A stretch of 64,000 nucleotides of DNA from Sphingomonas sp. (GTDB lineage Bacteria; Pseudomonadota; Alphaproteobacteria; Sphingomonadales; Sphingomonadaceae), in assembly GCF_019635455.1 (NCBI RefSeq), contig NZ_JAHBZJ010000006.1:1-64000 (forward strand), given 5' to 3'. This document shows, in pieces, positions 28,626-37,463 of the stretch. Within the stretch, counting starts at the first letter, position 1. Every line of letters begins with the position of its first letter. Position numbers and translations under genes: made by a program. Under the pieces are notes generated by a model. That model saw only the letters and a list, made by a program, of their open reading frames with translations. It did no database searches and was not told the DNA's origin.

Positions 28626-29813
28626 ATGCTGACGCTGCTGAACGGGGTACGCGTGATCGAGGTGGGGGCGGTCGTGCTTGGCCCCTATGCGGGTCAGATC
28701 CTCGCCGATCTGGGCGCCGATGTCATCAAGGTCGAGCCGATCGAGGGGGATATCGCGCGCGACGCGCACCCGCGCGGCGCGGCGGGGGGCGCGCTGTTCG
28801 TCAACAACAACCGCAACAAACGGATGCTGGCGCTCGACCTCAAACAGGCAGAGGGACGCGCGGCGCTGCACCGGCTGATCGCCGATGCCGATGTGCTGCT
28901 GCACAATATGCGGGTCGAGGCGGCCGAGCGGCTGGGCCTCGGCTTCGACGCGGTTTGCGCGGTCAATGCGCGGATCATCCATTGCGCCGCGATCGGTTTC
29001 GGGCAGCGCGGCCCCTATCGCGACCGGCCCGCGTTCGACGATGTGATCCAGGCGGCGAGCGGCATCGCCGGCCTGGCGGCGATGACCGGCGGCGATCCGC
29101 GCTTCGTTCCGACGATTCTGGCGGACAAGGTCGCCGCGCTGCACGCCGTCTATGGCATCCTCGCCGCGCTGGTCGCGCGCGCGAACGGCAATGCCGCCGC
29201 GATCCAGGTCGAGGTGCCGATGTTCGAGGCGCTCGCCGCTTTCCTTCTCAACGAACATCTTGCCGAAGCGACGTTCCGTCAGGACGGGGCGGTGGGCTAT
29301 CCGCGCCTGCTCTCGCCCAACCGGCGCCCGTTCCAGACGCTTGACGGGTGGATCGCGGTCCTGCCCTATACCGAGCGGCAGTGGCGCGCCTTTCTCGCTG
29401 AGGTCGGGCGGGAGGATGTCGCACAGGCCGACTGGTTTGCCGACCCGCGTGCGCGGGCGGCGCGGATCGATGATCTCTATGCGCTGGTCGCGCACGCGCT
29501 CGGCACGCGTTCGACCGCCGCGTGGATGGCCGCGCTCCAGGCGCGCGACATCCCCTGTTCGAATGTCGCCACGCCTGCCCAGCTGCTGGATGATCCGCAT
29601 CTTTTCGACATCGGATTTTTCGACGTGCCGGATGGCTATGCGGAGGGGATCGCGCGGTCGCTTCCCCAGCCGGTCCGTTTCGACGGAGCCGGGGAACGGC
29701 CCGACACCGGGCCGCGCGCGATCGGCGCCGACAGCCGCGCGATCCTGGGTGAGGGCGGATTCGATGCGGGAGAGATCGACCGGCTGATCGCGGCGGGGGT
29801 CGTACGCGGCTAG
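28626..29813 (+). CDS. class III (CaiB/BaiF) CoA-transferase
   Basis: 395 residues. IEVGAVVLGPYAGQILADLGADVIKVE is split across the usual N-terminal Rossmann fold (residues 11-37). FVNNNRNKRMLALDLK and RGPYRDRPAFDDVIQA follow, the latter carrying the aspartate (D138 or D139) that forms the acyl anhydride. Family III enzymes move CoA between a donor thioester and a carboxylic acid; the acid here is unknown. The ATG at 28626 is ten bases after the amidase stop. The product may activate the acid freed by that amidase, which is inference. The TAG stop interlocks with that of the convergent hydrolase (CTAG). Confidence 0.9.
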   Translation: MLTLLNGVRVIEVGAVVLGPYAGQILADLGADVIKVEPIEGDIARDAHPRGAAGGALFVNNNRNKRMLALDLKQAEGRAALHRLIADADVLLHNMRVEAAERLGLGFDAVCAVNARIIHCAAIGFGQRGPYRDRPAFDDVIQAASGIAGLAAMTGGDPRFVPTILADKVAALHAVYGILAALVARANGNAAAIQVEVPMFEALAAFLLNEHLAEATFRQDGAVGYPRLLSPNRRPFQTLDGWIAVLPYTERQWRAFLAEVGREDVAQADWFADPRARAARIDDLYALVAHALGTRSTAAWMAALQARDIPCSNVATPAQLLDDPHLFDIGFFDVPDGYAEGIARSLPQPVRFDGAGERPDTGPRAIGADSRAILGEGGFDAGEIDRLIAAGVVRG

Positions 29814-30772
29814 GCCAGGTACGCGCGGATGAACGCGGCCCCGTCCGAAATCGCACGCCGGGCCACCGCTGCCATCGACATCGCCTCCAGAAAGCTGTGC
29901 GTGGTCCCGGGATAGACGGTCGCCTGCGTCGCGACGCCCGCCTCGGCCAGGCATCGCGCCATCGCCAGCGACTGTTCGATCAGCACGTCATATTCGGGAA
30001 TGACGAGACAGGTCGGCGGCAGGCCGGTCAGCTCCGCATGCAGCGGGCAGGCATATGGGTCCTGCGCCTCACGCACCGGATCGGTGAGGTAGTTGTCGTA
30101 ATAGGAAAGCGCCTCGGCGCGATCCATGATCGAACCGGGTCCGCCGAACTGCGCTTCGGCCGCGTCCGAAATCGCGTTCGAGAAATAGCCGTAATTGGCA
30201 AGGATCGCGCGCAGGACGCCTGATTCTCCCGCGTCGCGCAGGCGCAGCGCGGCGGCGATGCTCAGGTTCGCGCCGGCGGAATCGCCGCCGATCGCCAGCC
30301 GGCCGGGATCGACGCCGATCTCCCCGCCATCGGTGTCGAGCCACCGGATCAGCGCGACGATGCGGTTGAGCGCCTCGGGAAATTTATGTTCGGGCGACAG
30401 GGGATAATCGACACCGATCACCGCGAAATCGCCGCGCGCGGCATATTCGCGCATCAGCCGGTCGTGGGTGTCGATCGAAAACAGCGTGAACCCGCCGCCG
30501 TGCAGATAGATCAGCGCCGGTGCCGGCGTGGCGGCGCCTTCGGGGAAATAGGCGCGGATGTGCAGCGGTCCCGCCCCCGGATCGAACAGGCGCTCGATCG
30601 TCCGCACCATGGCCGGCCCGCCCTCGGCCAGCGGGGCGCGGACCTGCTCGCACACCGCACGCTGGGCCGGGAAGTCGAGGGTCGCGAATGGCGGATGCAT
30701 CGCCCATCGCGCGCGCATCCCGTCCAGAAAAGCGCGGATTTCCGGGTCCAGCTTCAGTCGGTCGGTAGCCAT
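29810..30772 (-). CDS. alpha/beta hydrolase of the hormone-sensitive lipase family
   Basis: 320 residues. The oxyanion motif is HGGGF (91-95), the nucleophile S165 sits in GGDSAGAN, and the acid and histidine lie in PEYDVLIEQS and GTTHSFLEA. This is the HSL/family IV esterase pattern, acting on short-chain esters in the cytoplasm (no signal peptide seen). It overlaps the end of the propeller/amidohydrolase gene by 19 bases and is the last gene of that leftward group. Confidence 0.9.
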   Translation of the reverse strand: MATDRLKLDPEIRAFLDGMRARWAMHPPFATLDFPAQRAVCEQVRAPLAEGGPAMVRTIERLFDPGAGPLHIRAYFPEGAATPAPALIYLHGGGFTLFSIDTHDRLMREYAARGDFAVIGVDYPLSPEHKFPEALNRIVALIRWLDTDGGEIGVDPGRLAIGGDSAGANLSIAAALRLRDAGESGVLRAILANYGYFSNAISDAAEAQFGGPGSIMDRAEALSYYDNYLTDPVREAQDPYACPLHAELTGLPPTCLVIPEYDVLIEQSLAMARCLAEAGVATQATVYPGTTHSFLEAMSMAAVARRAISDGAAFIRAYLA

Positions 30773-33700
30773 TGCGTGTCACCTGTGCGTGCGAACCAGG
30801 GGGCGGGCAGCGTGCGCGGGGTGGGCCACAGTTCGTCGAGCGTCGCGGCGTCGAACAACTGTCCACCGCGCATGACGAGCGCGACCGATCGCGTGTCGCG
30901 GATATCGTTCAGCGGATCGCGGTCGAACACCACCAGATCGGCATATTTGCCCGGTTGCAGCGTTCCCATGTCGTCCAGCCGCCCGATCGTCTCGGCCGCG
31001 CCGGCGGTGGCGGCGTGCAGGATCTCCATCGGCGTCATGCCGCCCAGGCGATGCGCCTCCAGTTCATAGTGAAATCCGATGCCCGGCTCGTCCCCATGCG
31101 ATCCCATGCCGACCAGCGCGCCGGCGCGCACCAGCGTTGCGACATCGCGTGAGAGCGCCGGCAGGCGCGAGGCTGCGAGCGATCCCCATTCGCGATGGCC
31201 CAGCTTTTGCGCGATCGCGGCGGGCGGCCAGAAATGCCGTACCTTCGCGTCGCGTGCGGCAGGATCGTGCAGCGCGACATAATAGCTGCGCGCCGCCGGC
31301 CCGCTGGTGTTGACCAGCAACGTCGCGACATAGCTGGTCCGGGTGAACTGATAGAGTTTGACCACGTCCTCCTGAAACGGCGCGATCGGCAGCGCGTGTT
31401 CGTTGCCGGCATAGCCGTCGAGCAGCTGGGTCAGAATCAACTTGGGGTTATGGCTGCCCTCGGTCGTCGGCAACAGGCCCAGCTCGCGCGCGGCGATCGC
31501 GATCCACTGGCGCACGATGCGGCTCTCGCCGCGATATTGCTTGATGTTGCGCAGGCCCCATGCGTCGCGATAGCGGCGCAACACATCCCGGACCTGGTCG
31601 AGCGAGGTGAAGCGTTCCTTTGAAAACAGCGCCGGCCCGGTCGATCGCAGGCGCGGACCGACCATCAGACCGGCATCGATCAGGTCCTGATAGGCGATCT
31701 GGTCGATCCCCAGCGTCGAGGGGTCGAACGATGTCGTGACGCCATTGGCGAGCCGCACGCGCAGCCCCCACTCCTCGTCGCCGATCACGTTGCGGCGAAT
31801 GCTGCCGATATGGTCATGGTCGTCGATGAAGCCCGGCGCGACCGTGCGTCCGCCCAGATCGCGCACCGGCGTCCCGGCCGGCACCGCGAGCGTCCCGTGC
31901 GCGCCGATCGCGGCGATGCGATCGCCATCGATCAAGATGTCGGCGTCGGCGATCACCCGGTCGCCGTCGGTCATGGTGAGCGCCCGCCCATGGGTCAGCA
32001 ACAGGCGACCCGCCGGCCGCGCGCGGGGCAGTTCCGCGATCAGTTCGGCCCCCGCGCGCGGCGCGCGCGCGGTGGGACTGGCCAGCGTTCGTACCAGATT
32101 GCCGACCGACCAGAGCAGGCCGCCGTCCGCGCGCCAGTCGAAAAAGTCGGCGCCCATCGCGCTGACCTTGCGCGCGGTGCCATGCGACGCGGTCAGGTCG
32201 ATGTCGATGTCCGGCCCTTGCGGCACCGGCATCACATAGAGCTGCTCGCTGGTCTGCGCCGCGAGCCACTTGCCGTCCGGGCTGATCCGCACGTCATCGG
32301 CATTGGCGAGCGCGTCGGTGAAATAATAGCCCTGCGCCTTCACTCGCGCGATCGGGCGCGTGGCACCGGTCTTTAGATCGACTTCGACCAGCCCGGCGTC
32401 GCTGACCAGATAGGCGCGGCCGGGCCGGTTCGCGACGAAATGGGGGCGCTGGCCGAACCGGCCCTCGGCAATCACCCGGGCCGCGCCGCCATCGGCGGGA
32501 AGGGCGACCAGCTGCGCCGGGCGCACCGTGCCGAACTCGAAACTCGATTGCCGCCGCGCCGCCGCAGGCGATCGCACGGCCAGGATCGTCCGCCCGTCCG
32601 GCGTATAGGCCGGGTGGGTGTAAAAGGCGGTCAGGTCGCTCACCTTGCGCGGCGCCTCCGATCCGTCGGCGGCGATCGTCCAGACCTCACCGCCGCCCGC
32701 CTCGCTCCAGCTCACATAGCTGAGCCGTCGCCCGTCCGGACTCCAGCTGGGCAGGGAGGGCAGGGCGCCCTCGATCGGCAGGCGGCGCGACGGGCCGCCA
32801 CGCAGCGGCTGGACATAGAGGCTGCCCAATGCGGCGAACGCGACCCGCTGGTTGTCGGGGGACAGGGTCGTCCCCTGTGGCAATTTCGCGCGGACCGCGC
32901 CGGCCGGCTCGCGGAACGCGATCCGCGTCGCCGGTCCGATCGCCAGTTGCAGATGCGCGATGAACGGGATCCGCGTGGGCGCCGATCCATCGACCGGACG
33001 CCGCTCGATCCGGCCATCGACCGCGATCAGGATCGCCTTGCCGTCGGGGGCGAAGCTATAGCGAGGGATCAGGTCCATCCACGCCGCGCCGTTCATCAGG
33101 TCGAGCGTTGCCGGCCCCAGGTCGCGATCCTCGCCCGTCACCAGGTTGCGCAGCCGCAGCCGGGTTTCGGCCATGCGGCGGGTGGCATAGGCGAGCAGCG
33201 TCCCGTCGGGGGAGATGGCGGGTCGGAAAAACGCCTCGCTCCCCGCGCTGCGCCCCTCGCCGGAGTCGATTACGGTCTGTTCGGCGCCGGTGGCGAGATC
33301 GCGGCGCACGATCGTCCACGGCACCATGTCCTCGAACGACAGGTCGCCGGTGCGACGCGCGAAATAGAGCCATTTGCCGTCGCGCGATGCCGCCGCGCCA
33401 AGCGTGCTCTGCCATGCCGCGCGCGGCGCGTCGGGCTTCAGCCTTGCCGGAGCGACGAGTTCGCCGGGGCCACCCGCCACCGGATGGCGCCACAGCTCGT
33501 ACCGGTCCCATCGGATGCGATAGCGGCTGACATAGACATGGGTGCCGTCGGCGCTCCATTCCGGCGAGGTGCGGACCGCGCCGTCATCCCCGTCGGTGAT
33601 CCGCCGCGCGTCGCTGCCGTCGGCACGCGCGATCCAGACATTGTCGCCCCCGGACCGGTCGCTGACATAGGCGATCCACTTGCCGTCCGGGGAAAAGGTC

Positions 33701-33951
33701 GGCTGGACATCGAACGCGATGCCCTGGGCGATCGGCACCGCACGCCCGCCGGTGACGGGCAGCGCATAGAGTTCGCCCAGCATGTCGAACAGGATCGTCC
33801 GCCCGTCCGGCGAAATGGCGAGCGACATGAAGGTGCCGCTCGACACCTCGGTATCGAGCGTGCGCGTCGGCTTGAGCGGCAGCGCGTCCTGGGCCTGCAC
33901 GCCAGTTGCGAGCGTCACGGCCGCGATCATTGCCAGCATTGCCCGACCCAT
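30754..33951 (-). CDS. secreted beta-propeller plus amidohydrolase fusion protein
   Basis: 1065 residues. After a signal peptide (MGRAMLAMIAAVTLATGVQAQ) comes a propeller made of TolB/DPP-type PD40 repeats, e.g. SLAISPDGRTILFD, PTFSPDGKWIAYVSD and LPSWSPDGRRLSYVS, over about residues 35-640. The last 400 residues are a metal-dependent amidohydrolase with the metal site FIDDHDHIG, ITSFDPST-like strand and MGSHGDEPGIGFHYE. The propeller may restrict access to oligopeptide-like substrates, as in prolyl oligopeptidases. GGGAGG precedes the ATG at 33951; upstream sequence lacks a signal. Likely periplasmic hydrolysis of a cyclic amide or peptide, substrate unknown. Confidence 0.88.
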   Translation of the reverse strand: MGRAMLAMIAAVTLATGVQAQDALPLKPTRTLDTEVSSGTFMSLAISPDGRTILFDMLGELYALPVTGGRAVPIAQGIAFDVQPTFSPDGKWIAYVSDRSGGDNVWIARADGSDARRITDGDDGAVRTSPEWSADGTHVYVSRYRIRWDRYELWRHPVAGGPGELVAPARLKPDAPRAAWQSTLGAAASRDGKWLYFARRTGDLSFEDMVPWTIVRRDLATGAEQTVIDSGEGRSAGSEAFFRPAISPDGTLLAYATRRMAETRLRLRNLVTGEDRDLGPATLDLMNGAAWMDLIPRYSFAPDGKAILIAVDGRIERRPVDGSAPTRIPFIAHLQLAIGPATRIAFREPAGAVRAKLPQGTTLSPDNQRVAFAALGSLYVQPLRGGPSRRLPIEGALPSLPSWSPDGRRLSYVSWSEAGGGEVWTIAADGSEAPRKVSDLTAFYTHPAYTPDGRTILAVRSPAAARRQSSFEFGTVRPAQLVALPADGGAARVIAEGRFGQRPHFVANRPGRAYLVSDAGLVEVDLKTGATRPIARVKAQGYYFTDALANADDVRISPDGKWLAAQTSEQLYVMPVPQGPDIDIDLTASHGTARKVSAMGADFFDWRADGGLLWSVGNLVRTLASPTARAPRAGAELIAELPRARPAGRLLLTHGRALTMTDGDRVIADADILIDGDRIAAIGAHGTLAVPAGTPVRDLGGRTVAPGFIDDHDHIGSIRRNVIGDEEWGLRVRLANGVTTSFDPSTLGIDQIAYQDLIDAGLMVGPRLRSTGPALFSKERFTSLDQVRDVLRRYRDAWGLRNIKQYRGESRIVRQWIAIAARELGLLPTTEGSHNPKLILTQLLDGYAGNEHALPIAPFQEDVVKLYQFTRTSYVATLLVNTSGPAARSYYVALHDPAARDAKVRHFWPPAAIAQKLGHREWGSLAASRLPALSRDVATLVRAGALVGMGSHGDEPGIGFHYELEAHRLGGMTPMEILHAATAGAAETIGRLDDMGTLQPGKYADLVVFDRDPLNDIRDTRSVALVMRGGQLFDAATLDELWPTPRTLPAPWFARTGDTQWLPTD

Positions 33952-34039
33952 CTGCCCGCCTCCCTGTTGACCCCGAAACCCTAGCCGCCGGATGCCCGGG
34001 ACGGAACGGGCCAAGTCGCACAAACCGCCCCCGCCAGCG

Positions 34040-35377
34040 TCAGGCGAGATGGCCGTGCGCCCGCGGCTCGCGCATCCGCCACGCCACCACGAACGCGATC
34101 GCGCAGACCGCCGAGACATACCAGGCGAACGCCTGTTCATGGCCGATCTGCTTCATCAGCAGTGCGGCATATTCGGCGGTTCCGCCAAAGATCGCCGCAG
34201 CGATCGAATGGCCCAGGCCGACGCCCAGCGCACGGATCCGCGCGGGGAACAGCTCCGCCTTGAACAACCCGGATACCGATGTGTAGAAACTCATCAGGAA
34301 CAGCGAGGCGAAGACCAGCAGCCCCGCGCTCCACAGGGAACCCGCCCGCCCGATCGCGCCGAGCAGCGGCACCGCGAACAGTGTCATGCCGCCGCTGAAG
34401 ATCAGCAGGTTGGTCCGCCGCCCGATCCGGTCGGACAGCGTCCCCAGCACCGGCTGAAGCAACAGGAACGCAAAGGTGACGATCAGCATCACCCGGCTGG
34501 CCCCGGCGACGTCCATGTCGGCGGTATTGACCAGATATTTCTGCATATAGGTGGTGAAAGTGTACAGTGTCACCGCGCCGGCGGCGCTGAGCGCCATCAC
34601 CACGAACATCGCGCGCGGATGCTGAAACAGCGTGGCGAGCGATCCCGCGTCCGACCCGTTTGCCGCCGGTTCGGCGGTTTCATGCATCTGATCACGCAGC
34701 AACAGGAAGACGCCGGCAAGCCCCGCGCCGATGACGAACGGCACGCGCCAGCCCCATTCGCGGATCGCGGTTTCGGACAGGCTCGTCTGGAGCGCGAAGA
34801 TCGCGAGCAGCGCCAGCAACTGTCCGCCGATCAGCGTGACGAACTGGAACGAGGCATAGAAGCCGCGCCGGCCCGGCTCCGCGATCTCGCTGAGATAGGT
34901 GGCGGCGGCGCCATATTGCCCGCCCGTCGAAAACCCCTGCATCAGCCGCGCGACCAGCAACAGCGCGGGGGCGGCCGCGCCGATCGCGGCATGGGTCGGC
35001 AGGAACGCGATCAGCAGCGACCCGGCGCCCATCAGGATGACCGACGCGATCATCGCCGCCCGCCGGCCCCGACGGTCGGCATAGCGTCCGAAAAACCACC
35101 CGCCGAGCGGCCGGATCAGAAAGCCGGCGGCATAGATGGCCGCGACGTTGAGCAACTGCGCGGTGCGGTCGCCCGAGGGAAAGAACGCCGAGGCGAAGTA
35201 GAGCGCGGTATAGGCATAGGCATAGAAATCATACCATTCGATGAGGTTGCCGATCGATCCCGCCACCGCCGCGCGCGCGCGGGTGCGTCGGTCGAGTGCG
35301 ATCGGGCGCGCATCGCGCGTGTCGAGCGGGGCGGCCCCATCGCCGGGGACGCCGATCATGGCCGGACCTGCGTTCAT
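34040..35377 (-). CDS. MHS-type major facilitator (ProP/KgtP-like)
   Basis: 445 residues with twelve helices. IEWYDFYAYAY in helix 1, the GRYADRRGRR loop between helices 2 and 3, and RLMQGFSTGGQYGAAATYLSE in helix 4 (residues of the RxxQGxxxGGE type) mark the metabolite:H+ symporter family, which includes proline/betaine and 2-oxoglutarate carriers. GGAGAGGAAG precedes the ATG at 35377. It lies 38 bases after proC on the same strand and 88 bases before the propeller/amidohydrolase gene. It may import the amino acid or acid released in the periplasm; inference from context. Confidence 0.87.
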   Translation of the reverse strand: MNAGPAMIGVPGDGAAPLDTRDARPIALDRRTRARAAVAGSIGNLIEWYDFYAYAYTALYFASAFFPSGDRTAQLLNVAAIYAAGFLIRPLGGWFFGRYADRRGRRAAMIASVILMGAGSLLIAFLPTHAAIGAAAPALLLVARLMQGFSTGGQYGAAATYLSEIAEPGRRGFYASFQFVTLIGGQLLALLAIFALQTSLSETAIREWGWRVPFVIGAGLAGVFLLLRDQMHETAEPAANGSDAGSLATLFQHPRAMFVVMALSAAGAVTLYTFTTYMQKYLVNTADMDVAGASRVMLIVTFAFLLLQPVLGTLSDRIGRRTNLLIFSGGMTLFAVPLLGAIGRAGSLWSAGLLVFASLFLMSFYTSVSGLFKAELFPARIRALGVGLGHSIAAAIFGGTAEYAALLMKQIGHEQAFAWYVSAVCAIAFVVAWRMREPRAHGHLA

Positions 35378-35415
35378 CTTCCTCTCCTGCGACGCCTTTT
35401 CGTCGGCGTTCGATC

Positions 35416-36192
35416 CTAGTGCGCGAGTTCGCGCGAGCGTGCCGCCGCCGCGGTCAGCATGTCGGCCGCAAGGCGATCGATCGCCTTGCCGGCGTCCATC
35501 ACGGCCAGCCCGGCGGCGGTGGTTCCTCCCGGGCTGGTCACCTGGCGGCGCAGTTCGTCGAGCGCCGCGGGATCGGCCTCGGCCAGCGCGGCTGCGCCGG
35601 TAAAGGTCGCGCGGGCCAGCCGCATCGCCAGGTCCGGGGACAGGCCGGCCTTGCCCCCCGCTGCGGCGAGCGCCTCGGCAAAGCGAAAGAAATAGGCGGG
35701 GCCGCTGCCCGACAGGGCGGTGATCGCATCCATCTGGGCCTCGGCCTCCGCCCACACGACATCGCCGGCGGGGCGAAGCAGGTCGCGCGCCAGATCGCGG
35801 TCGCCCGCGCGGGTGCCGGGACCGGCGATGGCGGCGGTGATGCCGCGTCCGATCGCGGCCGGGGTGTTCGGCATCGCCCGGATCGCCCGGCGCGTGTCCA
35901 GCGCGGCTTCAAGCCCGGCCAGCGTCACCCCGGCCATGATCGAAACGATCAGCGCGCCGTCCATGGCGAGCGGGCGAAGCGCCGGCGCGACATGGGCGAA
36001 ACTCTGTGGCTTGACCGCCAGCACGATCACGCGTGCGTCGTCGGGGGCCAGCGCCTCCAGCGCTTCGATGCGCTCGACCCCGTCGGGAAGCGCGTCGGCC
36101 ATGGGATCGAACGCCAGTACGCGGTGACTGGCGCGCCAGCCCCGGGCGAGCGCGCCGCCCATCCGCCCGCAGCCGATGAGCAGCACCTCCAT
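35416..36192 (-). CDS. proC: pyrroline-5-carboxylate reductase
   Basis: 258 residues. The NADP-binding start is MEVLLIGCGRMGGALARGW; conserved blocks are LAVKPQ, IRAMPNTPAAIGRG, ALSGSGPAYFFRF and the C-terminal QVTSPGGTTAAGL. It reduces pyrroline-5-carboxylate to proline with NAD(P)H. The ATG shares its A with the TGA of the upstream amidohydrolase (TGATG), so the two are translationally coupled. A ProC enzyme inside an amidohydrolase operon is unusual for a housekeeping gene and suggests it handles a product of the pathway, such as a cyclic imino acid. Confidence 0.94.
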   Translation of the reverse strand: MEVLLIGCGRMGGALARGWRASHRVLAFDPMADALPDGVERIEALEALAPDDARVIVLAVKPQSFAHVAPALRPLAMDGALIVSIMAGVTLAGLEAALDTRRAIRAMPNTPAAIGRGITAAIAGPGTRAGDRDLARDLLRPAGDVVWAEAEAQMDAITALSGSGPAYFFRFAEALAAAGGKAGLSPDLAMRLARATFTGAAALAEADPAALDELRRQVTSPGGTTAAGLAVMDAGKAIDRLAADMLTAAAARSRELAH

Positions 36193-37463
36193 CAGCGGGC
36201 GTCCCGATAGCGTTCGGCGAGCAGGTCCTGACGCGATCGCGTCGATGCCGTGCGCCCTTCCACGATCACGTTCAGCGCGATGCTCGACGGTTCGAGCGGA
36301 TCGCCGTCCCACACCACCAGATCGGCGGGCGCGCCGGGTGTCAGCGTGATCCGCTCGCCGCCCCAGATCGCGGCGGGATTGATCGTCACCGCGCGCAGCG
36401 CGTCGGCATAGGGCAGGCCGTTCGCCACCGCGATCCCCGCGCCCTCGCGCAGCGCCATGCCGGCATTGTAGCTCATATGGATGCCGCCGCCGACCATGCC
36501 AAAGGCGATGCGCACCCCGGCGGCGGTCAGGATCGCGGCGTTGGTCTGACGGGCGCCAAGCTGGTCGAAACTCTCGGGCATGTTGGTCAGCGGGTCCAGC
36601 ACGACGGCGATCTTTGCCTGTGCCAGCGCGTCGGCCACCCGCCACGCCTCCGCGCCGCCCACGATCACCACCCGGATGCCGAACTCGCGCGTCAGGTCGA
36701 TCGCCTGTCGAATGTCCGTTTCGCGATGCGTCTGGATGGCGAGCGGGATCTCGCCGGCGATCACGTCGCGCAGCGCTTCGCCCTCGTCATGGCGGCCGCG
36801 TCCCGGCGGCGGACCGCCCCGACGCTTGCCCGCGTCGGCCGCTTCGCCTGCTGCTCCGGCCCGCTTCGCATCGGTCAGCGCCTTGCGCAGCACCGCCCAT
36901 TGCTGGGCGCGCGATCCGATCCGGTCCCACGCACCGCCGCCGATCACCGCATAGGCCGCGACATCGCCCCGGCCCAGAATGTCGGCGCCGTCGCGCAATC
37001 GTGCGATCACCGGCTCGCCGCTGAACACCGGCTGCCGCGACGGCGAGGGGTAGATGAGCGCGCGGGTCAAGCCGTCGGCGCGGGCGAGATCGACCAGCGT
37101 CGAATTTCCGTTGAGCGCGCGGGCCGGGTCGAACCCGGGATTGCGATCGTCGGCGGAGGCCTGGTCGCGCGTATCGGCGGATGACGAAACCTCGATCAGC
37201 CCGATCTGGGTCGCGCCGTTCATCAGCCCGGGGGTCACCGGCTTGCCCTTCGCGTCGATCACGGTCGCCCCTTCCGGCGCCGCGCCGCCCGGCGTGACCG
37301 AGACGATCCGGCCGTCGGCGACGATGATGGTGGCGTCGCGGACCGGCGTGTCGCTCTCCATCGTCCACGCTTCGGCGTGGGTGATGGCGATCGGCGGGGC
37401 GGCCGTCTGGGCCAATGCGGGCGTGGCCGCGCCGAGCGCGAACATGGCGATCAGGCGCTTCAT
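36192..37463 (-). CDS. secreted amidohydrolase (COG1228-like)
   Basis: 423 residues with a signal peptide (MKRLIAMFALGAATPALAQ). The amidohydrolase scaffold is clear: composite beta domain GKPVTPGLMNGATQIG at the start and INPAAIWGGERITLTPGAPADLVVWDGDP at the end. Where family members have the HxH metal pair after the first strand, this protein reads MNGATQIG, so the canonical pair is absent. Later HRETDI and IHMSY offer other histidines. Either the metal site is altered or this is a partner for the intact amidohydrolase encoded just upstream. The start overlaps that gene's stop (ATGA) and its stop overlaps proC. Confidence 0.85.
   Translation of the reverse strand: MKRLIAMFALGAATPALAQTAAPPIAITHAEAWTMESDTPVRDATIIVADGRIVSVTPGGAAPEGATVIDAKGKPVTPGLMNGATQIGLIEVSSSADTRDQASADDRNPGFDPARALNGNSTLVDLARADGLTRALIYPSPSRQPVFSGEPVIARLRDGADILGRGDVAAYAVIGGGAWDRIGSRAQQWAVLRKALTDAKRAGAAGEAADAGKRRGGPPPGRGRHDEGEALRDVIAGEIPLAIQTHRETDIRQAIDLTREFGIRVVIVGGAEAWRVADALAQAKIAVVLDPLTNMPESFDQLGARQTNAAILTAAGVRIAFGMVGGGIHMSYNAGMALREGAGIAVANGLPYADALRAVTINPAAIWGGERITLTPGAPADLVVWDGDPLEPSSIALNVIVEGRTASTRSRQDLLAERYRDAR

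Noticed and set aside
32440..33984. A 514-codon frame antisense to the propeller/amidohydrolase gene
   Set aside because: Composition is typical of a shadow frame, while the sense strand shows propeller repeats and a signal peptide.
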